From QNFN01 sp964195335 (GTDB lineage Bacteria; Pseudomonadota; Gammaproteobacteria; QNFN01): a stretch of DNA of 43,410 bases. The stretch is taken from contig CAXMPC010000039.1 of the NCBI GenBank assembly GCA_964195335.1, forward strand, positions 1 to 43,410, written 5' to 3'. Made by a program: the position numbers and the translations under genes. This document shows, piece after piece, positions 18,170-28,400 of the stretch. Within the stretch, counting starts at the first letter, position 1. Every line of letters begins with the position of its first letter. The notes beneath the pieces are model-generated. The model was not told the origin of the DNA. It was given only the letters and a program-made list of their open reading frames with translations, and searched no databases.

Positions 18170-18901
18170 TCAGGCCGGTGGTGGCGCGCCCGGCTCGAGC
18201 CGGCGCCAGCGTCCCTCGTCGAACCACTCGAGCGGCCGGAACCCGATCTTGTAGCGCATCTTGGCGCAGGCCTCGATCCAGTACCCCAGGTAGACCCAGG
18301 TCAGCCCGGCATCGTTCGCCAGCTCAACCTGTTGCAGTACGGCCAGATTACCGAGCCCACGCGCGGCCGCTCCGGGCTCGAAGAAGGTGTAGACCGCCGA
18401 CAATGCGTCGCCAAGACGGTCGACAATCGCCACGCCAAGCAGGGTGTCGTCGTGGTACCAGGTAAGTGCCTCGGTGGTGCTCCAGTCACTGGCGAAACAG
18501 GCCATGTAGTGGCCGGGGTCGGGGTCGTCCATGGCACTGCCGGGGTGGCGCCACGCCATGTAGCGGCAATAGAGAGCGAACTGCACCTCGTCGAACTGGA
18601 ACGGGACGACCTCCAGGCGCAGGTCCTGGTTCGCTCGGGCGCAACGACGCAGGCTGCGGTTGGGCCGGTATGAGGATACAGGCACGCGCACCGACACACA
18701 GGCCTGGCATCCCGGGCAGCGCGGACGGTAGAGGTGCGCACCGCTGCGACGGAAGCCGTATTGCGCCAGGCGTGTGTAGATCGACATGTCGGGCCGTGCC
18801 GCCGGGTCGAGGAACAACGTCACGGCATCGCGCCCGGAGAGGTAGCCGCAGGTATGCGGCGGACTGACGTAGAACGCCGGTATGGCCCCTGGGGCACTCA
18901 T
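18170..18901 (-). CDS. bpt: Aspartate/glutamate leucyltransferase (Bpt)
   Basis: Transfers leucine from Leu-tRNA to proteins with N-terminal Asp or Glu, making substrates for ClpS-ClpAP. The 243-residue product has the ATE-type N-terminal cysteines (HTCGYL and RPRCPGCQACVSVRVPV) with YLSGR, and the C-terminal GNAT-like core (SAVYTFFEP, WVYLGYWIEAC, MRYKIGFRPLE). It overlaps aat by the 4-bp ATGA junction, so the two leucyl/phenylalanyl-transferases are made together. The older name 'arginyltransferase' is misleading for bacterial Bpt; substrate choice is inferred from the family. Confidence 0.94.
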   Translation of the reverse strand: MSAPGAIPAFYVSPPHTCGYLSGRDAVTLFLDPAARPDMSIYTRLAQYGFRRSGAHLYRPRCPGCQACVSVRVPVSSYRPNRSLRRCARANQDLRLEVVPFQFDEVQFALYCRYMAWRHPGSAMDDPDPGHYMACFASDWSTTEALTWYHDDTLLGVAIVDRLGDALSAVYTFFEPGAAARGLGNLAVLQQVELANDAGLTWVYLGYWIEACAKMRYKIGFRPLEWFDEGRWRRLEPGAPPPA

Positions 18902-19614
18902 GCCGGGAGTTCATCCGGTTGCGGCGTGTTCGGCCACGGGCGGGCTTCGCCATCGGCCAGGCTGTCGAGCAGGGCCAGGAAGCGCGCTCGCGGCAGTTGC
19001 TCGGCGCCCATGCGCAGCAGGTGGCCGGAGACCACCTGGCAGTCGAGCAGGCCGAAGCCGTGCCGGCACAGCCGTGCGCAGAGATAGGCCAGGGCCACCT
19101 TGGAGGCATCGCGCACGCTGCTGAACATCGATTCGCCGAAAAAAACCCGGCCCAGCGCGATGCCGTAGAGCCCGCCGACCAGCCTCTGCTCCTGCCAAAC
19201 CTCGATGGTGTGGGCGTGACCGAGGGCATGCAGGTGGGTGTAGGCGGCCATCATCTCCGTGGTGATCCAGGTGCCCCGGCTTTCGGCACGGGGCGCAGCA
19301 CAGGCGTTCACGACGCGCTCGAAGCAGGTGTCGTAACTGATCCGGAAACGGTCTTGGCGCAGCGTGCGTGCCAGTCGCCGGCTGATGCGCAGCTGTTCCG
19401 GGAACAGCACGGCACGGGGATCGGGAGACCACCAGAGGATCGGTTCGCCGGTGCTATACCACGGGAAGATACCGTTACGGTAGGCGCGCAGCAGACGGTC
19501 GGGAGCGAGGTCGCCACCTGCGGCGAGCAGGCCGTCTGGATCGCGTAGCGCCGTGGTGACTGACGGAAACGGGGCGTCGGGATCGTCGGGCGGCAGCCAT
19601 GGAAGGGGAGGCAT
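18898..19614 (-). CDS. aat: Leucyl/phenylalanyl-tRNA-protein transferase
   Basis: Adds Leu or Phe to proteins with N-terminal Arg or Lys. The 238-residue product shows the family blocks LLAAGGDLAPDRLLRAYRNG, GIFPWYS, PILWWSPDPRAVL, WITTEMMAAYTHLH, GHAHTIEVW, LVGGLYGIALG, FFGESMFS, ASKVAL and LLDCQ, so it appears intact. It overlaps bpt by 4 bp. With bpt, clpS and clpA close by, a large part of the bacterial N-degron pathway lies within about 4.5 kb. Confidence 0.96.
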   Translation of the reverse strand: MPPLPWLPPDDPDAPFPSVTTALRDPDGLLAAGGDLAPDRLLRAYRNGIFPWYSTGEPILWWSPDPRAVLFPEQLRISRRLARTLRQDRFRISYDTCFERVVNACAAPRAESRGTWITTEMMAAYTHLHALGHAHTIEVWQEQRLVGGLYGIALGRVFFGESMFSSVRDASKVALAYLCARLCRHGFGLLDCQVVSGHLLRMGAEQLPRARFLALLDSLADGEARPWPNTPQPDELPA

Positions 19615-19649
19615 GGGGGATTGGGCTGGGGTGCGCGGCTGGGCGTGCC

Positions 19650-20075
19650 TCAGTCTTCCTCCCGCCCGACCAGTTCGATGACCAGCTTGACGAAGTCGGC
19701 TTCGGTCAGGATGCCAGTCAGGTAGCCATCGTGCAGCACCGGCAGGCAGCCGAACTTGTGGTCGATCAACTCCTGGGCTGCCTCGGCCAGGTCGGTCTCT
19801 TCGTCGACCGCGACGATGTCGCGGTTCATCACCTCGCCGACGGTGACCGCCGCTTCGAGGGTTTCGAGCTCGTCGGAGTCGATCTGTGCCAGCCGCGAGA
19901 CCGCCGCGGCGAGCAGGTCACGCTGGGTCAGCAGGCCGATGAAGCGGTTCTCTCCGTCGACGACCGGCATGTGGCGGATGCGGTGGGCGAGCATCATCTC
20001 GCGGGCGCGGACCAGGGTGTCGTGCTCATTGACGGTGAGCAGAGACGTCGTCATCAGCTCCTTGACCAGCATCAT
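19650..20075 (-). CDS. Two-CBS-domain protein
   Basis: The 141-residue product consists of a CBS pair and nothing else: CBS 1 from VKELMTTSLLTVNEHDTLV to FIGLLTQRDLLAAA, and CBS 2 from VGEVMNRDIVAVDEETDL to LTGILTEADFVKLV. Such pairs bind adenosyl ligands (AMP, ATP, or similar) in other proteins; the ligand and the partner are unknown here. The start is one of two adjacent ATGs (20075 or 20072), with GAGG seven bases before the first. The gene is divergent from the DUF1566-cytochrome gene and downstream of its own short intergenic region. I see no attached effector domain. Confidence 0.88.
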   Translation of the reverse strand: MMLVKELMTTSLLTVNEHDTLVRAREMMLAHRIRHMPVVDGENRFIGLLTQRDLLAAAVSRLAQIDSDELETLEAAVTVGEVMNRDIVAVDEETDLAEAAQELIDHKFGCLPVLHDGYLTGILTEADFVKLVIELVGREED

Positions 20076-20137
20076 GCGGCTTCCTCTGGTGCTCTGTCTG
20101 TGGCCGCTCGGTGAGCGGGTGGGCCTGGTGATTTTCC

Positions 20138-20150
20138 GACATGGCATGTC
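20138..20150. promoter_or_regulatory. Perfect short palindrome GACATG-G-CATGTC
   Basis: A 6+1+6 perfect inverted repeat in the 169-bp divergent region between the CBS gene and the DUF1566-cytochrome gene. It could be an operator; no matching regulator is known to me. Confidence 0.3.
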
Positions 20151-20184
20151 ATCTGCGCAACCGCGTAGCTGACTACCGTCACGG

Positions 20185-20214
20185 TTTCGGCAGGGAATAA
20201 AAAGGTCGTATAGT
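20185..20214 (+). promoter_or_regulatory. Possible promoter of the DUF1566-cytochrome gene
   Basis: TATAGT (20209-20214) is a good -10, but the -35 at the right distance (TTTCGG, 20185-20190, 18-bp spacer) is weak. It lies 30 bp upstream of the ATG at 20245. Confidence 0.35.
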
Positions 20215-20244
20215 GGCCGCGGGTCCAACCTTGTAGATGTGGAT

Positions 20245-21276
20245 ATGAGAGCCTTGATCGGCTGCCTGTTCGCCGTGACCGCCGTCATGGCGACCGCCCC
20301 CGTGCTGGCACAGATCTGTGAGCCGGGCGTGACGCCGACGGTGCCCACGGCGCGCTTCACCACCCACCCGGACGGGACGGTCACCGATTCGTCGACCGGG
20401 CTCACCTGGATGCGCTGCCCGCAGGGGAAGCACTGGGACGGCGCAACCTGCACCGAGGGTCGCGCCTGGTACATGATGAACTCCTGGGACGACGCCATGC
20501 GCGGCCTGGCACGCAAGCCGGTGCGTCACGGCGGTCACGAGGACTGGCGACTGCCGGGGCTCGAGGAGTTACGGACCCTGGTGGACCTGACCTGCCGTGA
20601 TCCGGCGACCAACATCGAGGTGTTTCCCAATACCGGTTCGTGGAATTTCTGGACCTCGACGTCTTCGGACTGGAACGACGCCTACGCCTGGCGCATCGAC
20701 TTCGCCACCGGTCGCGAGAACGCGGATCTCAAGCTGACATCGTCCTACCATATCCGCCTGGTGCGCGGCGCCTTCACACCACCTGAACCGGAACCGCGAC
20801 TGGAGTTCGTAGAGGTAAAACAACTGCTGTCCCAGGAGGATGGCATCCATGACCCCGCCAGCGAGGCCCTCGACACGCTGCAGGACCCGACCGCGGCTAC
20901 AGCCGCCTTTCCGCGCAGCAGCGCCGGAACGGTCGATTGGGTCCGGGCGCTACAAGCGGGCATCATCGAGCCGCGTACGACGGTAGCCGAGGGCGGACCG
21001 CCGATGACCGAACTCGACTTCACCATCGTCATGGCCGAGACCCGCGAGATGCCCTACGTGCGTTTTCCGCACAAGGAACACACCCAGTGGCTCGACTGCA
21101 GCAACTGCCATCCGGCGATCTTCATCCCGCAGGCGGGCGCCAATCCGGTCAGTATGGGCGCCATCCTGCAGGGTGAATACTGTGGCCGCTGCCACGGTCG
21201 GGTGGCCTTCTCGGTCTACGAGTGCGAGCGCTGCCACAACGTCATGCACCGCGATTCACCGGAGCGCTGGTGGTGA
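20245..21276 (+). CDS. DUF1566 domain fused to c7-type triheme cytochrome
   Basis: The 343-residue exported protein begins with a signal peptide (MRALIGCLFAVTAVMATAP, cleavage after LAQ near residue 23). Next comes a DUF1566 (Lcl C-terminal-like) domain, roughly residues 40-170: VTDSSTGLTWMRC, DWRLPGLEELRTLVD, WTSTSS and YHIRLVRG. A linker (about 170-260) leads to VDWVRALQAGIIEPR and a triheme domain: FPHKEHTQWLDCSNCH, with hemes at CSNCH (285-289), CGRCH (313-317) and CERCH (327-331), and axial histidines in FPHKEH. A GTG six bases upstream (20239) is an alternative start. The yqgE-like gene overlaps by 4 bp. The cytochrome part resembles the c(7)-type triheme domain; the function is unknown. 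Confidence 0.85.
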   Translation: MRALIGCLFAVTAVMATAPVLAQICEPGVTPTVPTARFTTHPDGTVTDSSTGLTWMRCPQGKHWDGATCTEGRAWYMMNSWDDAMRGLARKPVRHGGHEDWRLPGLEELRTLVDLTCRDPATNIEVFPNTGSWNFWTSTSSDWNDAYAWRIDFATGRENADLKLTSSYHIRLVRGAFTPPEPEPRLEFVEVKQLLSQEDGIHDPASEALDTLQDPTAATAAFPRSSAGTVDWVRALQAGIIEPRTTVAEGGPPMTELDFTIVMAETREMPYVRFPHKEHTQWLDCSNCHPAIFIPQAGANPVSMGAILQGEYCGRCHGRVAFSVYECERCHNVMHRDSPERWW

Positions 21277-21902
21277 ACCGGCGACTAGGGCGTCCGCGGC
21301 TTGCCATCGGTCTGCTGCTGATCATCCTGGCTGTCCCGGCGCTGGCCGATCCCCCGCCGCGGCGTGGCATGTTCCTGCTGGCGGCACCTCAGGTTGGGCA
21401 CCCGATGTGGCGCGAGACGGTGATCCTGCTGCTCGAACACGGCCCCGGGGGCACTCTCGGTGTCATCGTCAACCGCCCGCTGGACCTGTCGCCGGAAGAG
21501 CTGCTGCCGGAGGTGCCCGGGATCCGCTCGCGCGAGCTACGGCTCTATTCCGGTGGCCCGGTGGCACGCGACGGGCTGCTCTTGCTGCTGCGTTCGCGAC
21601 GTGTTCCGGACGGGGCGAAGCAGGTGATCGCGGGGGTCTCCTACGGCAGCGATCCCGCCCTGTTGCTGGAGCGGCTGCGCGCCGGTGCCGACGACAGCGA
21701 GCTCCGTCTGCTGCTCGGTCATGCCGGTTGGGCTCCCGGGCAACTCGCCGGCGAAATCGCCCGTGGCGACTGGCGCGTCCTGCCAGCCGATGCCGACAGC
21801 CTGTTCACGCTCGACAGCGAGCGGCAGTGGCTGGAGTTGACCGGTCGCCGACTGCAGCGCTGGGTTCGGTCCCGCTCCGGAGGCGACGCTAGTCGGGGTT
21901 GA
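21273..21902 (+). CDS. YqgE/AlgH-family protein with an N-terminal signal peptide
   Basis: The 209-residue product carries the whole YqgE/AlgH (DUF179) fold: FLLAAPQVGHPMWRETVILL, GTLGVIVNRPLDLSPEELL, LYSGGPVARDG and LLGHAGWAPGQLAGEIARGD. Unlike the usual cytosolic YqgE, it starts with a basic segment and a hydrophobic core (RLAIGLLLIILAVPALA) ending in a likely ALA-DP cleavage site, so it is probably exported. I chose the GTG at 21273, which overlaps the upstream TGA (GTGA) and has GGAG eight bases before; GTG 21270 is equally possible, and an ATG at 21222 lies inside the cytochrome gene. Coupling suggests that it works with the cytochrome fusion in the periplasm. Confidence 0.85.
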   Translation: MNRRLGRPRLAIGLLLIILAVPALADPPPRRGMFLLAAPQVGHPMWRETVILLLEHGPGGTLGVIVNRPLDLSPEELLPEVPGIRSRELRLYSGGPVARDGLLLLLRSRRVPDGAKQVIAGVSYGSDPALLLERLRAGADDSELRLLLGHAGWAPGQLAGEIARGDWRVLPADADSLFTLDSERQWLELTGRRLQRWVRSRSGGDASRG

Positions 21903-23295
21903 CGGTGACTGGCATGGCGAGTGCCTCCATCAGGCGCAGCCTGGGCAGTTCGATCTTGCCGCCACCCGGTCCGCCGACGTAGGCGATCCCACCATGCATG
22001 GTGCCGAGCACGAGTTCGGGCAAGGGCGCGCCAGTGGGGGCCAACGCATCGAGCAGGCCGAGCACGCGGGCCGCCTGGACCACGGCCGTCTTCATTTCGG
22101 GATCGGCATCACCAATGTCGAGCCGGCGACGGCGCATGCCGGCAAGGACCAGCCCGCAGGCTTCGCGCTGCCCTATATTCCAGCCGATGGGCAGTGGCAA
22201 CTCGGCGATCCGCTGTCGCACCTGCTTGCGCGAGGCCGGGTCGTTGGCGGGGCCGGCCAGGCCGTGCAGCAGCGCGGCGGTGACTCCCAGGCGGTGCGTC
22301 AGGTCGAGTCGGGACGCCGGGAGCAGGGGCGCGATGGCATCCAATGTGGCCTCGAGCTGTTGTATGAGCCAGGCCGCGCGTTCCGGCTCTGAACCGTGGT
22401 GGGCTCCCCAACGCCCCACGGCGGCGCGGTTGGCAGGCTCGACCCGGTCTGCTGCCAGCAGTTCCTCACGCCACGGTCGCCAGCGCGTGCCGGGACCAAC
22501 CATCAGCAGGCGGTAACTCGCCAGCCGGCTATCACGCACGGTATCGAGTCGTTGCCTCCACGCCACCCGGTCCGGGTCGCTACCTAACAGGCGTGCCGAC
22601 ACCAGTTCGTCCCAGAGGACGTCGAGGTCGTGGACGTCGCCGAGTACCTCCTGCAGCAGGCCGAGGTCGTCTCCCCAGCGGGCGTGCTGGTCGGGGAGGA
22701 AGTTCTCGATGGCGTAGCGCAGCCGCTTGATGCCGATGCGCAGGTCGTGCCAGGCCGTCCTGCTACCGCCTTTCAGGGCCCGGCGGTGCAGGTCGTGTGC
22801 CTCGAGCAGACGGCGCATCGACAGCTGTTCGAACAGAGGATCCCCTGGTGGATGGTGGGTCGCGCTGGCAGCGAGAGGCTCGATCGATCGTGTCCAGGCG
22901 TCACGGTCGAAGTTGTCGAGAGCCGTGCGCGCGATCGCCGTAAGTTCGACCTCGCGCTGGTTGAGGCGGTAGCGGAGGTTGCGTCCGGCCACATCGTTCG
23001 CCGGGGCGAGACGGTCGAGCCAGATTTCCAGGACATGGGTGTCGCGCAGGCCGCCGAGGGCCTTGAACAGCGCCCGGCTGGCCTTGAGCATGGCGCGCCA
23101 CTCAGGGGTAGGGTCGACCTCGCGCAGCGCTCCGGCGAGGGTGCGGCAGCGTCGCAACGCCTTGCGCAGCTGGTGCACGGCACGTACGTCGGGTGCACGC
23201 AAGGCTTGCGTGTGACACACCAGTACCTGTTCCATCCAGCTCGCCAAGCCGGTACGGCGAGCACGCTTGCGGGGTTTCGCCACGTCGTGGTCCAT
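21889..23295 (-). CDS. CHAD-domain protein
   Basis: The 468-residue product contains a CHAD domain (conserved histidine alpha-helical domain), roughly residues 20-300: VRAVHQLRKALRRCRTLAGA, ALGGLRDTHVLEIWL, AWHDLRIGIKRLRYAIENF and LLQEVLGDVHDLDVLWDEL give the typical His and basic residues. CHAD proteins bind polyphosphate in known cases; that role is inferred here. The last 150 residues (from LIQQLEATLDAIAP) do not look like CHAD and may be a separate helical domain. I chose the ATG at 23295, preceded by GGAAGGGG. The same frame stays open to 23577, but that stretch is the MITE-like element. It is convergent with the yqgE-like gene, overlapping it by 14 bp. Confidence 0.85.
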   Translation of the reverse strand: MDHDVAKPRKRARRTGLASWMEQVLVCHTQALRAPDVRAVHQLRKALRRCRTLAGALREVDPTPEWRAMLKASRALFKALGGLRDTHVLEIWLDRLAPANDVAGRNLRYRLNQREVELTAIARTALDNFDRDAWTRSIEPLAASATHHPPGDPLFEQLSMRRLLEAHDLHRRALKGGSRTAWHDLRIGIKRLRYAIENFLPDQHARWGDDLGLLQEVLGDVHDLDVLWDELVSARLLGSDPDRVAWRQRLDTVRDSRLASYRLLMVGPGTRWRPWREELLAADRVEPANRAAVGRWGAHHGSEPERAAWLIQQLEATLDAIAPLLPASRLDLTHRLGVTAALLHGLAGPANDPASRKQVRQRIAELPLPIGWNIGQREACGLVLAGMRRRRLDIGDADPEMKTAVVQAARVLGLLDALAPTGAPLPELVLGTMHGGIAYVGGPGGGKIELPRLRLMEALAMPVTVNPD

Positions 23296-23330
23296 GGTTC
23301 CAGCCCCTTCCCGGAGCCTTGTCCTAACTC

Positions 23331-23598
23331 TAGTGTACCCCGCCAGAAATAGTGACCCATTCAGCGAGTCAGAAAGCGGTCGGCCGCAAGGCCTGCCTCG
23401 CCGGGAAGGGTGGTTCCCTTTCCAAGAGGCAGAACGCCGCGGAAGGCCGCTTTCTGGCTCGCCCTTCGGGAGTGTGCCCACTTGGCCATGGCGGCGTTGC
23501 GATCCTTGGAAAGGGCCCGCCATTCCCTGCCGATCGCGCCTTACCATGACCGAGTGGGCACGCTCTGAATGGGTCATTATTTCTGGCGGGGCACACTA
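23331..23598. mobile_element. MITE-like element with 34-bp terminal inverted repeats
   Basis: The ends 23331-23364 and 23565-23598 are inverted copies matching at 32 of 34 positions, bounding a 268-bp element. Both ends read TAG-TGT outward, so a TA target duplication is possible (TA|GTG...CAC|TA). Inside are nested inverted pairs: CAGAAAGCGG (23370-23379) with its complement (23447-23456), CCCTTTCCAAG (23416-23426) with its complement (23505-23515), and 23470-23485 with 23550-23565 (14 of 16). There is no transposase gene, so it would be non-autonomous. It fills most of the 464 bp between the CHAD gene and argG. Frames open across it are shadows. Confidence 0.75.
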
Positions 23599-23759
23599 AC
23601 ATGGCACGATGCGATGTGGCCCCGGGTCGCGACGCTGCAGTACACTTGGCGCTCCCCGGGCCCGACCCGGTCCCGCCGGCGATCCCGGCGCACCGGCACG
23701 GGCCCGTTCCTTTTTCCCGCCGCGCATGACGCGGGGTGGCGTCCAGGAGTTGCGCGACG

Positions 23760-24977
<1,218 letters not shown>

Positions 24978-24986
24978 GCAGGGCGG

Positions 24987-25376
24987 CTAGGGCAGGGTGA
25001 CCGGCACAGCCGGGTTCCAGGCGGGCGCACGGTGCTCGGCAACCACCGAGGTGTAGATGCCACCGCGGACGTTGAACTCCGCGGTCAGGCTTAGGAAGCG
25101 CGGCGAACAAGCCGAGACCAGGTCGTCGAGGATGCGGTTGGTGACCGCCTCGTGGAACGCCCCCTGGTCGCGGTAAGACCAGACGTAGAGCTTGAGTGCC
25201 TTGAGCTCGATGCAGAGCTGGTCGGGAACGTACTCGAGGTGCAGCGTGGCGAAGTCCGGCTGGCCGGTCTTCGGGCAGAGGCAGGTGAATTCAGGTACCC
25301 GGATGCGGATGGTGTAGTCCCGCTCCGGTTGTGGGTTGGGGAAGGTCTCGAGTTGTTGGCTGGGCTGGGTCGGCAT
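24987..25376 (-). CDS. queF: NADPH-dependent 7-cyano-7-deazaguanine reductase (type I QueF)
   Basis: Reduces preQ0 to preQ1 in queuosine synthesis. The 129-residue product is the short, unimodular type I form: FTCLCPKTGQPDFATLHLEY holds the catalytic Cys34 and Asp41, followed by CIELKALKLYVWSYRDQGAF, with the ELK-SLK-type signature and the FHE motif, and a C-terminal FNVRGGIYTSV. It is convergent with argG (9-bp gap) and divergent from smc. No other queuosine genes are in the window. Confidence 0.95.
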   Translation of the reverse strand: MPTQPSQQLETFPNPQPERDYTIRIRVPEFTCLCPKTGQPDFATLHLEYVPDQLCIELKALKLYVWSYRDQGAFHEAVTNRILDDLVSACSPRFLSLTAEFNVRGGIYTSVVAEHRAPAWNPAVPVTLP

Positions 25377-25499
25377 CGTGGCTGGCTGCGTGGACGGGGC
25401 GGTATACTCTACACCATTCGCCAGCGCCTCCGTAAGAACGTTTTTTCGGTTACTTAACTAAAATAAATCAAATATTTACGGATTACTTAAAGAATCAGG
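25377..25499. other. AT-rich divergent region between queF and smc
   Basis: The 60 bases before the smc ATG are markedly AT-rich. TATACT (25403-25408) and TAAAAT (25459-25464) look like -10 elements for smc, but no good -35 sits at the right distance for either. I see no operator-like palindrome. Confidence 0.4.
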
Positions 25500-28400
25500 A
25501 TGAGACTAAAGAAGATCAAGCTGACGGGGTTCAAGTCGTTCGTCGACCCGACCACGATCCAGATACCGAGCAACCTCGTCGGCGTCGTCGGCCCGAACGG
25601 CTGCGGCAAGTCCAATATCATCGATGCCGTCCGCTGGGTCATGGGCGAGAGCTCGGCCAAGCACCTGCGCGGTGAGTCGATGGCCGACGTCATCTTCGAC
25701 GGCTCGACTTCGCGCAAGCCGGTCGGTGTGGCCGCGATCGAGCTCACTTTCGACAACAACGACGGCTCGCTCGGTGGTCAGTACGCCCAGTACGCCGAGA
25801 TCGGGATCAAGCGCCAGGTGAGCCGCGACGGCGTCTCCACCTACTCGCTCAACGGTGCCCGCTGCCGCCGGCGCGACATCACCGACGTCTTTCTCGGCAC
25901 CGGACTCGGCCCACGCAGTTACTCGATTATCGAACAGGGGATGATCTCGCGCCTGATCGAGGCCAAGCCAGAGGAACTGCGCGTCTACCTCGAGGAGGCG
26001 GCCGGCATCTCCAAGTACAAGGAGCGCCGGCGCGAGACCGAGAACCGCATCCGCCACACCGAGGAGAACATGGACCGGCTCAGGGACCTGCGTGAGGAGG
26101 TCGAACGCCAGCTGCAACACGCCAAGCGCCAGGCGCGAACCGCCGAGCGCTACCAGGAACACAAGCAGGAGGAGCGCAAGGTTCACGCCGAACTGCTGGC
26201 ACTCAACGCCCGCTCGCTGACCCGGCAGTTGCACAAGCTCGAGCAGAAGGCGGGAACCGAAACCAACGCTCTCGAGCAGACCATCTCCGAGGTGCGCCGG
26301 ATCGAAGCCGACCTGGAGCAGCAGCGTACGGCCCACGTTCATGCCGGCGACCAGCTGAACGAAATCCAGGGGCGCTTCTACGCCGTCGGTGCCGAAGTCA
26401 GCAAGGTCGAACAGGCGATCCAGCATGCGCGTGAACTCGAACGCCGCCAGGCCCGCGAGGCCGAGGAGGTGGCCAGTTCACGCAGCGAACTGCAGCGTCA
26501 CCACGACAACGACCGCAAGCGGGTTGTCGAGCTGGAACAGACCCTGGCCGAGACTGAGCCGGAACTGGTCACGGTGCGCGGTCGCGAACAGGAGACCCGC
26601 GAGACCCGCTCGGCGGCTGAGCAGGCGATGCAGGCGTGGCAGTCCGACTGGGAGGCGTTCAATGTCGCGGCGGCCGAACCGGCGCAGCAGGCACAAGTCG
26701 AACGCACCCGCACCGATCAGCTCGAGGAGCGTCGCCTGCGCCTGCGCCAGCGGCGTGAGCGCCTCGACGAGGAGCTGGCACGCATCGATCCCCAGCCGTT
26801 GGCCGCGGAGATCGCCACCCTGGGTGAACAGCGCAGCGCCCGCCAGGGTGAACTGGAACAGCGCGAGGCCGACCACACGGTGCTTCGCGGGCGTATCGAG
26901 ACGCTCCGGGGCGACAGCCAGGCGGTCCGTAACGAACTCGATCAGCTGCGCGACGAACTGCAACGGGCGCGCGGCCGCCAGGCCTCGCTCGAGGCACTGC
27001 AGCAGGCGGCACTGGGCAAGACCGACAGCGGTGCCGTCGACTGGCTAGAACATGCGGGTCTCGCCGAGGCGCCGCGGCTGGCGCAACACCTGCGACCCGA
27101 GGCAGGTTGGGAGCACGCACTCGAAACCGTCCTGGGACCGTCGCTGGAAGCGGTCTGTGTCGATGACCTCACGGCCCATGCCGGGCGCGCCGCCGGTCTC
27201 GAGACCGGGCACCTGTTCCTGGTCGACGCAACCGCCACGGCCACCGCCACCGCCTCGACCCCGGCCGGTGTCCCGCTCAGCGCCAAGCTGGCTGACGGTC
27301 ACGGTGCCACGACCCTGCTCGCCGGCATTTACGCTGCCGACGACCTCGACCACGCCCTGCGCCTGCGAGGTAGCCTCGCAGCTCACGAATCGGTGGTTAC
27401 CCGTGACGGTCTCTGGCTTGGGCCGAACTGGCTGCGTGTCGCGCGTGAGGGCGAGGAACATGCCGGGGTGCTGGCGCGCGAGCAGGAGTTACGCGAACTC
27501 GAGGCACGCATCATCGACCTCGGCGACCGGCTCGGTTCGGCCGAGTCGCGCGACGGCTCGCTCAAGGTTGCGCTGCGCGAGGAGGAAGAGCAGCGGGAGC
27601 AGTTGCAACAGGCCCTGCAGGAGGCCCACCGGGCATTGTCCGGAATCAACGCCCGCCTCGGCGACCGCCAGGCACGTCACGAGCAGCTCCAGGCACGGGC
27701 CGAGGCGATTCGTGGCGAGCGTTCGGAACTCGAGGGCGAGGACCGTCAATGTGCCGAGACCCTGGAATCCTCGCGCGGGAACCTGCATCGTGCGCTTGAG
27801 GCGATGGAGGGGTTGGTCGGCAGGCGCGAGGCGCTCGAAGGACAACGTGATCAGCACCGGGCCGCACTCGAGGAGGCCCGTCGTGTCGCCCAGGCCGACC
27901 GTGATGCGGCACATGCCCTGGCGCTGCGTGTCGAATCGCTGCGTACCGAGCATCAAGGGACCATCCAGGGGCTGCAGCGGATAGAGGAACAGCTCACCCG
28001 GCTTGGCAGCCGTCACTCCGAGCTCGAGGATGCCAGGGTCGCCACTACCGCCCCGCAGAACGAGCGTCAGCAGGAGCTCGAACGGCTGCTGGCACAACGG
28101 GTCGAAGTGGAATCACGTCTTGCTACCGTGCGTCGCGAGCTCGAGGGTATCGAGAACGTCATTCGCCAGGCCGAGGAGGGACGGCTGCGTGCCGAGCAGA
28201 CGGTCGACACGCGGCGCGAGATCCTCGAGGCGACCCGCCTGCGCTGCAACGAGCTGCGTGTTCGCGGTGACACCCTGCAGGAACAGATCGTCGAGTCCGG
28301 TTTCGAGCGCGAGGTGCTGCTCGACGGCCTGCCCGACGAAGCCGAGCCCGCGGCCTGGCAGGAGCGGCTCGACCGCCTTACCGCGAGCATCCAGCGTCTG

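Noticed and set aside
23296..23577. N-terminal extension of the CHAD protein
   Set aside because: The extra 94 codons are the inverted-repeat element read through; the good ribosome-binding site and conserved start are at 23295.
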